Of a stretch of DNA of 64,000 bases, positions 51,631 to 63,169 are shown in pieces. The notes beneath the pieces were generated by a model that saw only the letters and a list, made by a program, of their open reading frames with translations, had not been told where the DNA came from and searched no databases. The position numbers and the translations under genes are program-made. Origin of the DNA: Osedax fenrisi (lineage: Eukaryota > Annelida > Polychaeta > Sabellida > Siboglinidae); NCBI GenBank assembly GCA_964019155.1, contig OZ025240.1, positions 39,900,715 through 39,964,714 on the forward strand, written 5' to 3'. Each line of letters opens with the position of its first letter. Within the stretch, counting starts at the first letter, position 1.

Positions 51631-51668
51631 TATGGCCTCCTTTAGCTTGAAGCTAAAGGAGGCCATGA
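51631..51668. repeat. Palindrome with a different sequence but the same design
   Basis: ATGGCCTCCTTTAGCTTGAA and its complement AGCTAAAGGAGGCCAT, 38 bp in all. Stem length and the CCTCCT edge recall the CCTCCTATAACCTC family. Confidence 0.85.
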
Positions 51669-52683
51669 TCTAGCTCATAGTTTTAGAGCAACAATTATTG
51701 CAAAAATGTATGCTTTAGCTCTATGATTCGATCGACGTCTATTTTTAAGGCCGACATAATCCCACTGAAAATAAATTTGGGGTCATTATCACTGAATTAG
51801 ATATATTATATAAATATTATTATAAAGTGAATGTTAATTTTGAAGTTATTATCAATAATAATATTTTGAATAGATATTTACTACATTAATTTATATACAG
51901 GTTTGTTTATAATTTTTATATAGTATAGATATAATTATTTATTTTAAATAAGTATATCTCACATATGTATGTCGCCAACTATATATTTACTTTATATTAA
52001 TTTATATTTCCTGAATAAATCATTTAAATTTGAATTTTAAAAAGTCTGTAAACTTGTAGAATCTATAAACGGATATTTAACTATATAAACTTAAATTTAA
52101 TATTAAACTAGTAAAATCTGTATTATTTGAGTACTAATAATAATTATAGTATACTATATAATACGGTATCTAGGTAACTTAGTTAAATCAGTTGGTTACA
52201 TATTATTTTAAATACTATTTAATCTTAATTATAAAAATAATAAATATTATTATTATTATTTAATAATAATTTATTATAATAATTATAAATTATAATAATA
52301 ATAATTATAAATTATAATAATAATTTTAAATAGTATTTAATCTTAATTATAAAAATAATAAATATTATTATTATTATTTAATAATAATTATAATAATAAT
52401 AATTATAATTATTATAATAATATTAATTATAATAATCATTATAATAATGATTATATAATGATTATCATAATGATTTTATTTATTATAAATTTTATATAGT
52501 TACTATATTATATTCAATATAATATATATCATATAATATTGTTCTTACTTATTTTTAATTTATAAATATATGATACCAATTTCATAAGCCTTATGATAAG
52601 GGAATCATTATTTATATGTTTACTCCTATTCTCTGTAGTAAAGTTCCTACAATTGTAAAATAATCATCATAATGTAAATCTAA

Positions 52684-52914
52684 AGGGGTATCCCACTACA
52701 AGTATTTTCAGCAACTTGCCTGAAATATTGTAAATTTAAAACCATTTTTTATCAAGTTGTAATTGGATAACCCCTATAAAGTCACTATATTTCAGACAAT
52801 TTGCCTGAAAGTAAGGGGTATCACACTAAAATAGTAGTTAACTTGATAGAAAATCGTTTTTAAGTTACAATATTTCCAGAAAGTTGTCGGAAATACTTGT
52901 AGTGGGATACCCCC
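52684..52914. mobile_element. TTAA-type MITE, 231 bp
   Basis: Ends AGGGGTATCCCACTACAAG and CTTGTAGTGGGATACCCCC, right flank TTAA, left flank CTAA (one mutation). Inner repeats of TTTCAG-CAACTTGCCTGAAA type mirror each other. An orphan right end lies at 51070. Confidence 0.8.
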
Positions 52915-53021
52915 TTAAAGTATAATTCATAAACTTAAGTCATAAGGATTTATATTATATCTTATATTTAATTTTTATTATAAGTATTAAGATGTTATTA
53001 TTGACTTTTTCAATGACTAAA

Positions 53022-53613
53022 AGTCTAATACATTCGCTAATCTTCAGTAGACTTATTTACTGCTGCTCACTTTTATCTACTCCTAAAGCTTAGGCTTAAA
53101 CTTGAGATGATACAACGACGTACTATACTCACCCTTTATAAACTGAAGTTCTCTTCAATAGTATCAATATCGGCCCTAATGCGATCACTCGGATGGGTTA
53201 AGTTTAGGTATCTCTGCAGGTACAGACTAATATGCATCACCCACAAGGTGATCCATCTTAGATCTCCCGAGTATATAGCAGACATAATTAGTTTTCAGAC
53301 CCTTAGTCGAGCTAGCAGGAAATGTCACACAATGATTATTATGCAACGCTCGACTCTCTCTGCTTACTCTGAATCTGCTTTCTCTTTGATAGCTACAAAA
53401 TACTGGAATGCTCTACCATACGACATTAGGTGTTTGAAATCCCTGTCACAATTTAAATGTAAACTATCCACGCACCTATTAACATTGTAACCTACCCTCC
53501 CTTTTCCTTCATTTTTATTGTTCTCTATTTATTTTATTTTTGTATACTTCTCATGACGTCCATAACCACCACGTGATTTTGTAGTCAATAAACCATTTTA
53601 AAATAAAATAAAC
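53022..53613 (+). pseudogene. CR1-like LINE, RT C-terminus and 3' end
   Basis: An open frame at 53107-53490 reads LGWVKFRYLCRYRLICITHK, LRSPEYIADIISFQTLSRAS and ESAFSLIATKYWNALPYDIR, the well-known C-terminal tail of CR1/L2-type reverse transcriptases (LGWLPL-R, P-YL-DL, F---AP-LWNSLP--IR). Just upstream another frame reads SLIHSLIFSRLIYCCSLLST (LVHALVxSRLDYCNSLL), followed by stops. The 3' end carries CAATAAACCATTTTAAAAT. It is a 5'-truncated dead copy. Confidence 0.85.
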
Positions 53614-54333
53614 AAAAATTATGTATATAAATAAATTTTATATCCAATAAAATTGTAAATTTCTGAATTAAATATACGAAACAGAAATTATCAAGTGTCC
53701 GATATACACAACAGAATGGGTATACGATCTTAACAAACGAGTTGAGACTTTGGGATATAATGCAGCTAAACAAAACATAAGAATAAAACTAAACCAAAGA
53801 AATCAAACAACCTACAAATATCAATCCGCAAATATATATATATATATATTAAATATTGTATATATATATATAACAAATATATTACTATGAGCGTTTATTT
53901 ACATTATTAACCTGTCCGTTATGATCGGACACCTATAAAATATTTATCATACTAGTGTTATACTTAGTAATACATACATATATTAATCATATATGATATA
54001 AATCTGGATAATAATATTAATTGAATGAAGTACGTTTTGTATATCCGACACTTTTTACTTTACGTTTCGTATATTTAATTCAGAAATTTACAATTTGTAT
54101 TGAATATAAAATTTAATACTATATAGGTATATAACATAAAGCCTTATGCCTTAATTTATGAATTATACTTTAGATTTACATTATCTTATAATTATAGGAA
54201 GTTTACTACATAGAATAGGAATAAACATATAATTAATGATTCCCTTATGCAATTTGTATTATTTATTTATAGATTAAGATCTTATAAATCAATATGGAAT
54301 ATAATAGAACTACATGTTGTATTTTTATAATAA

Positions 54334-54624
54334 TTATATACAATATATATTATGGTACCTGATCAAAATCTTCACAATTTGAATGCCCGCAAAATTATTT
54401 ATTTGAATTGGGATTTTACAATGACGTATGATTGGCCATTATAATTAGCATGTTTATTTATAAACTAGAATACATGAGATGGCTTATCAGTAACATATAT
54501 ATATGTATGTATTTGTGGTCATTATTTTGAGTTTTAGTTATTTTCACTGGTTTGGTTTGGTTGGGTTTAGTTTAGATATTTCCATGTTTTTTATCTGCCT
54601 TACATCCCGAGTGAGTCTATAAAA

Positions 54625-54687
<63 letters not shown>

Positions 54688-54860
54688 ACTGATAAGCCAT
54701 CGCATGTATTCTAGTTTATAAATAAATATGCTAATTATAATGGCCAATCATACGCTATTGTAGAATCACTAATTCGAATAAACAATTTTGCGGGCGTTCA
54801 AATCGCGAAGATTTTGACCATAATACTATATTATTATAATATATATTGTATGACTCGTAG
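54334..54860. mobile_element. Inverted-repeat element with shared core, locus B
   Basis: Arms of about 175 bp: left with GATTGGCCATTATAATTAGC and ATGGCTTATCAGTAACATAT, right with ATATGTTACTGATAAGCCAT and GCTAATTATAATGGCCAATC. The core between them reads TTTTCACTGGTTTGGTTTGG, TTGGGTTTAGTTTAGATATT, TACATCCCGAGTGAGTCTAT and a long (AT)n tract. The arms agree with each other at most positions but not with those of loci A and C. Confidence 0.85.
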
Positions 54861-54999
54861 ATTATAGAAATAGTAATACTCGCACTTAAACTATGATATT
54901 TTATATGTGATATTTAATGGAGATAATATTAACCCTGTTGTTTTTGATTATGATTTCCGAATTCAAATTTAAAATATTTTATATGTATCTTTATATTTA

Positions 55000-56209
55000 T
55001 AATAAATATTATTTCCTAAGAATCAACACTCTTACACATTAACTGTAACATGTTTAATAAATAATATATGTTATGTCTGAGATTTTATATAATTTAAAAG
55101 TATAATAACAATTAATTTATATATATCTTATAATATGTACTATATTTCCATTCTTAAATATTAGTTTATCATGTACACTAGTATGTCAAATACCAAAAAG
55201 TGTATATTAAATGTAACCCCATAAATACTTATCAAAACAAACAGCGGCCATATTCTATACAGACCATATTTGATTGCCTATGAAGCTAGTTACATTCTTC
55301 GTAAGCAAAGTTTCACTTAATAACTATATTGTAGTCATATATTGCAAGGATTAAAGATTATTTATATATTTTATTACATAATTTATTTTGTAGGTGTTTT
55401 ATGTTTGAGATAAATTAATCAACTCAAGATTATATATCCGAACAACTTTCGAATTAATAATAATATTCCTAATTATATGTAAAATATTATATTGATAATT
55501 ATAGAATATAAATTAATTTTGTATAATGCATACATCTTTAATTGGATTACTTATATTCTATCTATTACACTTGTAGCAATTCAAATTTATGTTGGTAATG
55601 TATCGGTTCATTTATCACTGAACATGTAAAAATATACCAGATCTTTATATTTGTAGTTTTATCTATATCATACTAGGACAAATTATATATATATATATAA
55701 TTTGTATTTATAAATCGATTTAAAAATAAATTGTACTAATTTAAAGTGTGTGTTTTCTCATTATCATTGCATGATATGCATCAAAGATTTTCCGAAGGAA
55801 AGATTGTTCACTCTATCTTTAAAATTATACCGAGTTTGTATAGGTCAAAACATGTAAACTTTCAATGCCGTGAAAATGTCGTAATTTTAAAATATATATT
55901 TGTTAATATAATTCACATATATATTATAATATTAAAAGTATATTAGTCTGATAATTAGCTTAATTACCTCATGAACCATCTTTGCTTCGCAAAATCTGTG
56001 TATGCATGTGTGTGTACATTCACATGATTCATTCTAAATGATTTATTCTTTATTTTAAGTTGAGATTAATTTGTATGCACCATACCAAAGGGCTTTTCTA
56101 ATACTATAATCCATATTAATGAAATATATATATATATATATGTGTATTATAAAGAAATTAATTAATATATATAATATATTATATATTATATAGATATTTT
56201 ATAATAGAG

Positions 56210-56274
<65 letters not shown>

Positions 56275-57061
56275 AATATTGTATTATAAAGAAATCAATT
56301 AATTATATATATTATATATAATATAGATATTTTAGAATTATAATTTCTATAGGATTTCAATAACGTAAGAGTACATTTGAGAGTAGTATTTACTAAATAC
56401 AATATAATGCAGTAATAGATAAATATCTAAAATAAATGACTTGATAAAATTATCAAAAAATTATCAGATACAATTTTGTATTCTGTAACTATGAATTATA
56501 TATGTATATGAAGAGCCATGCATATATCTTATATAATAAATGTAGATATAACATCATTATGGTTTAGCATATAAATCATATATTAGAGCCATTATTAATA
56601 TGACTTAATGTAACTTATGAATAGTAATTACTATTATATTAATATTATATAATTAGCATATATCCAAATAATTTATATATATTTATAATTATAAATAGAA
56701 CAAATTTATTATAAAAGTATACCTAAATATACTAATCTCAATAATCATATGTACATACACTTACTATAATTTGTATTTGTTTATATAAATATATTATACA
56801 CTAGTATATATATAGTGTTAATATATTATATAATATATTAATTACTGATCAATAGGATATATGTCAATATATAAAATAATATATATATATATATATATAT
56901 AAATATATTAGGTGTCACCCTCATTTATGAGAAATAGATATTGTGGACTGCAATTATTTTTTTATGAAATCTATTGAGTGATATTAACATTTAATACATG
57001 TATTGTTATAATAGTTATTATTATATATATATATATATATAATAATATTATATATATATAA

Positions 57062-57105
<44 letters not shown>

Positions 57106-58350
57106 CATACCAGATTTGGTTGACATTTCTTGCATAATATTAATCATTTGGTAGACATGATTATTTGGAGGACAATTTCGTGTCCACCAAATAGTTTAGG
57201 GCAATAATGTATCACTTTTGGTATAAATTTGACTTATAATAAAATTATATAATTAATATATAGGAAATAAAGTTGTATATTATTTATTAATAATTTAAAA
57301 ATCAATAGAATGGGTAAGTTTAAATAATGATTGAATTTTCACTCTATATATATTGGATCCATAAAAATAACTGTTTAGTAGACACACCATTTTCAATGAA
57401 ATACGTAGTATTGTTGGATATATGTCTATAGGGAATTGATGGATTTAGACTTTATATTACATATGGATCATATATATAAAATAAAAAAATAAAATATTAT
57501 ATTAATAAAAAATATACATTTTAATTAATTTATTATTTATTTTTATTATATTTTGAAATAATAAATGGAATGATTCATAAATACTAAGGTAATACAAGTA
57601 TTTTTATTAATTTAAAATTTAATATTTAAAATTTAATAATCTTAAAATATATATTAAGATTATTATTAAATATATACTTAACATTTAAATAGAATAATGT
57701 TTAATTGTGTATTCAATATATAATTATATATATCCATAATCATGTGGATCATGTGTATTAAAATATAAATATTTATAAATACTAAGGTAATACAAGTATT
57801 TTTATCAATTTAATATTTAAAATTTAATAATTTTAAAATATATATTAAGATTGTTAAATATATACTTACTATTTAAATATATAGAATAATTTGTAATTGT
57901 GAATTAAATATATAATTATATACATTCATAATCATGTGTATTAAGTAATTTATTAAGTAATTTATCGTGTAAGAAAAAAAATGTAAGATTTTAAATTTTA
58001 CCAGGTAACATTTTTAAATATTCTATTAATAATTAATTTAATTGAATTGGGTTTTACCAATAGTAGTTTCTAATAGTACACATACTATTAGTTGTTATTG
58101 TAAACTTTATATGGATAGTTATATTCAATATACTAATTAAATATAACATTGCATAATAGGATTATTATAATTATTATTATAATCATTATTATATTATAAT
58201 GATTATAGTCAAAATATAGTTTAAAAATAATCAACACACTAAAAGCCCACATACTTCATTATACGAATTAGTAATTACATAAATATATAGTATTCATGTC
58301 ATTATATAATTAATATAATATTATAAGAATACTCGTGTAATTTAAATAAT
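55000..58350. other. Gene-free AT-rich region
   Basis: Long (AT)n tracts at 56215-56272, 56880-56901, 57021-57041 and 57066-57102. A ~220-bp segment around 57500-57720 is partly repeated at 57730-57950. No exon seen. Confidence 0.6.
55776..56000. repeat. Split GAA-hairpin flanks around a ~180-bp insert
   Basis: CATCAAAGATTTTCCGAAGG at 55776 and TTTGCTTCGCAAAATCTG at 55982 are the two halves of the compact hairpin seen at 21699 and 50480. The insert includes ACATGTAAACTTTCAATGCC. Confidence 0.5.
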
Positions 58351-58388
58351 TCGAATAAACATGTTACGGACATAGACTCTATCAGTGA

Positions 58389-58612
58389 TATAGTCTATCA
58401 TATAGTCTGATACGTTAATATCAAAGAAGGCCGCCGATTATTATTATTATATTGTTAGAGTTCAATTTTTATTTTGAGGTTGTTTAATTTATTTGGTTTT
58501 GTTTTATTTTTCTGTATTTTTTAGCTGCATTATAATGAACTCTGACATTATTATAATAACAATCGGCGGCCTGCTTTAAGATAATTCCTATAATAGACTA
58601 TATCATAGAGTA
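58389..58612. mobile_element. Inverted-repeat element with shared core, locus C
   Basis: Arms: left GGCCGCCGATTATTATTATT and TTGTTAGAGTTCAA, right TGAACTCTGACATTATTATA and ACAATCGGCGGCC, with the ATAGTCTAT words also mirrored outside. Core TTTTGAGGTTGTTTAATTTA, TTTGGTTTTGTTTTATTTTT and TTTTTTAGCTGCATTATAA. Confidence 0.7.
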
Positions 58613-58907
58613 TTAAAAAAATCACGATATTTAACCTAGTACCAGGTATATTATATAATATATATTATATTATAAATTATAATTTATAATATATAATAAC
58701 TTATTAAATAAGATATACAAAATTGTCATACTTTTTTTTAATTTGTATACAACCTTATATTTATTTACATTTTTAATATAATTACTACTATATACTTCCA
58801 CTATATATATATTATATACATGGGAATACGGACGTTAGGCAAACATTAAATAACTATAAATATCAAATGTCACAAATGTGGCCAAGGTGTATGTCAATCT
58901 AATTCAT

Positions 58908-58933
58908 TATACGCTCTAAGAGCGTATAATGTA
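58908..58933. repeat. Perfect palindrome
   Basis: CATTATACGCTCT joined to AGAGCGTATAATG. Confidence 0.85.
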
Positions 58934-59327
58934 CCACTAAAACTGAAAATAAAATCTTTATGAGAAACATGTATATATGGAATAATTCCTTTTGAAAAAT
59001 ATATTTATAAACCATTCGTATTAATATATATATATGATATTTACACATACGAGTAACATCCTATTTGCGTATTGATATTTGTGGGTTGTTTGATTTATTT
59101 TGTTTAGTTTTATTCTTCCGTTTTTTTAACAAGCACGCCTTGTGCTGTTATAATATATAATATAAATAATAGCGCCACGTAATGTTGCCATTTAATTTTT
59201 ACCTACCATCCGTATCATCCTATATATATATTAACCTTTATATGTAATAACATATATATTAACAACATTTTTAGATTATTATATTATTGAATGTATTAAA
59301 TATTAACAGGTAATGCCTTGTACTTAT

Positions 59328-60370
59328 TGTTATATATTGTATTTATTTATATGCGACGATATTGTACATCTACGTGATATCAGCGAATATACGCATAGTG
59401 CCTGGTATCATAATGCACGTACATTCCTACCATCTCGCATGACCCCCCCCCCCACGCGCAGACGGCTGTGTATATATAGCGGACCGCCGCTATGTATAAT
59501 CACTTGAAGAATAAGTATAACCAATAAACATACATAAGCCTTGACGTAACATCAATAAGCGTCCAACCTCACGTCCAATGAATATCATCCTGCCACGTCA
59601 ACCAGTGAGAGCACGTTAGGAAACATCTACCCCCACGCCCAATGACTATAAACAATCATGAACCCTACACCAACTCCTTCCTTCGATTGGCACAATGAAG
59701 ATCGGCTAGACGAGCTGAAAATGTTGTTTAACATTTTATTTACGTCCTCGCCATTGCCCACTACATCCGGTATGATATCCTGTACACCCTCGCCGTCACT
59801 CATGACCTCCGTGACACCCCAGCCACTACCCACGACATCCGGTACGCTTTCGCCCTTGCCCACTATATCAGGTACATATTCGCTACGCCCCCGCTGTCAC
59901 CCACGACATCTGTGACGCATCCGACATCACACATAATACCCGATATGTTCTCAATGTCACCCGTGACCCTCTCGATCTCACCCACAATATCCGTGACCCC
60001 CTCATCATCACCCCCACCATCCGTGATGCCATACAGCACCATACACAATGCATGTATTGCCATCCCCATGGCCACCTCCAACATGATATCCTTCTTCCAT
60101 ACGTGAGAAGAGGGAATGACCCCAACCCCTCTTCGATAACCAATAGGGAGAAGAGGGGATGTTATATATTTTATTTATATATATGCGTCGATATTGTACA
60201 TCTACGTAATATCAGCGCATATACACCTAGTGCCTGGTATCACGACGCACGTACAATGTACGTTTCTGCCGTCTCGCATTACTGCCCCACGCTCAGACAT
60301 CTGCGGTGGTCCGCTATATATAATCTCTTGAAGAATAAGTCTAACCAATTAACGTAAATAAGCCTTGACA
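59328..60370 (+). mobile_element. TRIM-like LTR element (two direct LTRs, short interior)
   Basis: Two ~215-bp direct repeats (59328-59546 and 60160-60370) begin TGTTATATATT and end AGCCTTGAC(A). Both share ATATTGTACATCTACGT, GTGCCTGGTATCA and CTTGAAGAATAAGT. The right copy follows a purine tract GGGAGAAGAGGGGA typical of plus-strand priming. The interior is about 610 bp with no RT or integrase. A flanking 5-bp duplication was not seen. It may share origin with the gypsy remnant just downstream. Confidence 0.75.
59658..60106 (+). other. Pro/Ser/Thr-rich reading frame inside the TRIM-like element
   Basis: An ATG at 59658 opens MNPTPTPSFDWHNEDRLDEL then repeats of SPLPTTSG / SPLPTISGT, shifting frame near 59890 and continuing as SPTISVTPSSSPPPSVM. 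The DNA is a degenerate ~27-bp repeat around CCCACGACATCCGGTA. It could be a relic of gag or a simple repeat expansion. Reverse-strand frames here are shadows. Confidence 0.3.
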
Positions 60371-60511
60371 TTTTACTCCCATATATACACACAACTTAAC
60401 AGTGTAATATATTAGTATTACACAACTTAGACAGTGATTAATACATAACAACAATTTATATATATATATAATAATTTTATATAATATATTATATGTATAC
60501 ACAAATATCCA

Positions 60512-60514
<3 letters not shown>

Positions 60515-60558
<44 letters not shown>
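60515..60558. repeat. (AT)n microsatellite
   Basis: Uninterrupted AT repeat between the TRIM-like element and the gypsy remnant. Confidence 0.9.
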
Positions 60559-63165
60559 CTAATGATCTCCTCTTCAACAATGATGGCGTACATACCGACC
60601 CCAAGTGTGATAAGTTAATTCAACAGATAACCTCACAAGATTCTCCGCAAGCCATTGATAATTATCATTATCATAATTATTACGCGATACCTATGAATTA
60701 TAATTCATAGTTATCGCGAACTACATGTGGCCCTTTAATAAAGAACTGTCACACCTTACGATACTTCTATGTTAACTTCTTAAAAAAGATGTCTAATACC
60801 TAATATATTCAATAACATGGAAGAATAAATATACTACTCTATCATATTATGCGACAAAGAAGAAGATAACAATTCAAGTAGACGCTTCATACAATTACTT
60901 TGACGCCATCCTCCTACATCCATCCAACAAGACGAAATCCCCATCACCTTCGCATCTAAGATATTCAGCCCCGCTGAGACTCGTTATGTATATATCGAAA
61001 AATAAATGTAAGCCGTAATATTCGGAATCGAATGGTTTCACATTATTAAGTCTGACCACAAGTGCAGATGATCACCAGGGTTGGGGTCAAATACACTTTA
61101 TCAAATACAAATATAAATACAAATATTTATTACATTTTTATACAAATATATATCAAATACAAATACAAAATACAAATATTAACACATTAAATATTAAATC
61201 ATTTGATTTAATCATATTTTAAATCATATGATTATATTTTATATAAAATAATAATCCTTATCCCTAGATTATATATATATATAGACATTGCATAGTTAGT
61301 GATTGATATGTATTGGATATATGATATTAATAGGTTAATTAAAGCAATGTAGATAGGTGGTATAATTAAATATTAAGGAGAAGACGTAGAATTAGAGTAA
61401 TGAATGGATAAATAATATATGAGTTCTAGAGAGAGAATCTAATATAAATATAAAATACAAATATTAAATCATAAAATAATAATTCCTATCTCTATACCAG
61501 ATTGCATAATAATTAATTGAAATCTATTTTAATATATTTAATTCCTAAAGAAAATCAATAAAATAAAAAACTGTAAACAATAGACTGATTGCTTGGGATA
61601 TTATAAGTTATAATTTATAACACATACATATTCTATATAGAATATTAATTTATTTATATAGTATTCATAAAATTATTGTTCTATTATATTATTTGTATTA
61701 TTTAATAAATGTATTCTTTAATATAAATGGTAAATATTTTGTTAATTTTTTTACATTCATAAATTAATTGTTTAAATTCTACATTCTATTAAATTATTAA
61801 ATTAAAATATTTTTAAAAGTGTATTTGAAACTATATTTGATCAAATACACGAAATACGACACTCAAATACAAATACATCACTGAATAATTATTCAAATCA
61901 AAATATAAATACGTATTTGACCCCATCCCTGATGATCACCCAGAAATATTTCTTCACAGCACCAACCCGAGTCCAAAAAATGCTACTACGAGTGCAGCAG
62001 TAAGATTTCACGCTAATATTTTTAAAGCCAGGAATAGAGCTACGGATAGATTTTCACCTACAGATGCCAGTGAACACATAGACCTTGATGTCCAGATAAG
62101 CCATTGACGTTTGGGACACAGAAGATAGAATATTTAAAATTAGAAACGGGAGACGAAACCCTTCAAGCCTTAATTTCTTCTGTATAAGTAACCTCTATTG
62201 CCATATGACACACTGACGCACTCATGGCAATACCTAAGTATACATTTTGTCCACTATAACAATATCACGTACCTCATTATATTTGATTTTTATACTCAAT
62301 TCCCATTCATATACACTATGAGTGCACCAGCGCAACCATTGTAGATCATCTAAAACATGGTATCCTAGACCTGTTACTTAGCGACAACGGAGGACTATAT
62401 TCGTCACAAGCGTTCCGAATATTTGCATCCGAATGGGGATTCAACCACAGGACAAGCAGGCATACCACTTCCTAAGTAACGGCCTAGCCGAGGAACCATG
62501 CAGAGCTTGAAGATCTCTGAGAACTTCCAGATTTCGAAACTTCTACTATGATCTAAACCAGTAATTATCGACACAAATCCCCACCGAACTGCTCTACAGC
62601 CACAAGTTAGCAAACCCTTTACCTAGCACCTACCCCGTAGACTTGTCGAATGAGAATAAATTATCATCCAATATGTCAACCACACGACACTAGTAAAAAA
62701 CAAGACTCATTGTACCTGTCCAACATAACACCCCTCACAAACATTCACCAGCGTGACCACATATCAAAGACATGGAAGCCAGCTATGAAACTTCGGAGTT
62801 ACAACATCCGCAGTATGGATTGTTCTACCTTCGGGAGAAATCTATGAGATATCCGCCTTACTTCCCCGTCGACGCCCTGTCAGGAGGTAGTACCACACCG
62901 AGATGCATCAGATAATCACTCAAGACCTCTTGCCCTACCCTCTACTCCACCGATACTCGGTTCAGATGTAGTTATTCCTCTCCGTAGTGTGTCATTACAT
63001 TCTCATCCCAGGGATATCGCACTCACAACTAGTCCGTTGACACCCGGTCCTGATCTAGATAATCAAACCTCGTCAACCGTAGCGCTGCGTTGATCTAACA
63101 ATAATGTACGATCCCCACTTTTATTATTGACTTGTAGATATAAATGTATAAAGGGGGTGTTATAT
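60559..63165 (+). pseudogene. Ty3/gypsy-type retrotransposon pol remnant
   Basis: Fragments in several frames, in the gypsy order. RT thumb: NNDGVHTDPKCDKLI (60575). RNase H: KKITIQVDAS-like start (60858), PITFASKIFSPAETRYVYIE (60938) and AVIFGIEWFH (61014). Integrase core: ILDLLLSDNGGLYSSQAFRI (62370), FASEWGFNHRTS, then SNGLAEEP in another frame (62471). Integrase C-terminus: TWKPAMKLRSYNIRS (62773). A further open tail runs to a TGA near 63093. A purine tract AAAGGGGGTG at about 63151-63160 marks the likely 3' LTR start (TGTTATATGC). Many stops and frame shifts show it is dead. A hAT element interrupts it at 61076-61931. Confidence 0.85.
61076..61931 (+). mobile_element. hAT-type non-autonomous element, 856 bp, inside gypsy pol
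   Basis: Terminal repeats CAGGGTTGGGGTCAAATAC and GTATTTGACCCCATCCCTG, with a perfect 8-bp duplication ATGATCAC (61068-61075, 61932-61939). The interior is AT-rich with many ACAAATACAAATA words and no coding capacity. It splits gypsy pol between RNase H and integrase. Confidence 0.95.
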
Positions 63166-63169
63166 GCTT

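Larger units (their letters stand above)
50010..53020. other. Gene-free AT-rich region
   Basis: Apart from the palindromes, MITE and MITE end listed separately, it holds AATAAT/ATTATT-rich sequence, including a duplicated ~130-bp segment at about 52210-52390. No exon seen. Confidence 0.55.

Noticed and set aside
59627..60143. Overlapping reverse-strand Gly/Val-rich frames
   Set aside because: Shadows of the degenerate CCCACGACATCCGG repeat in the LTR-element interior.
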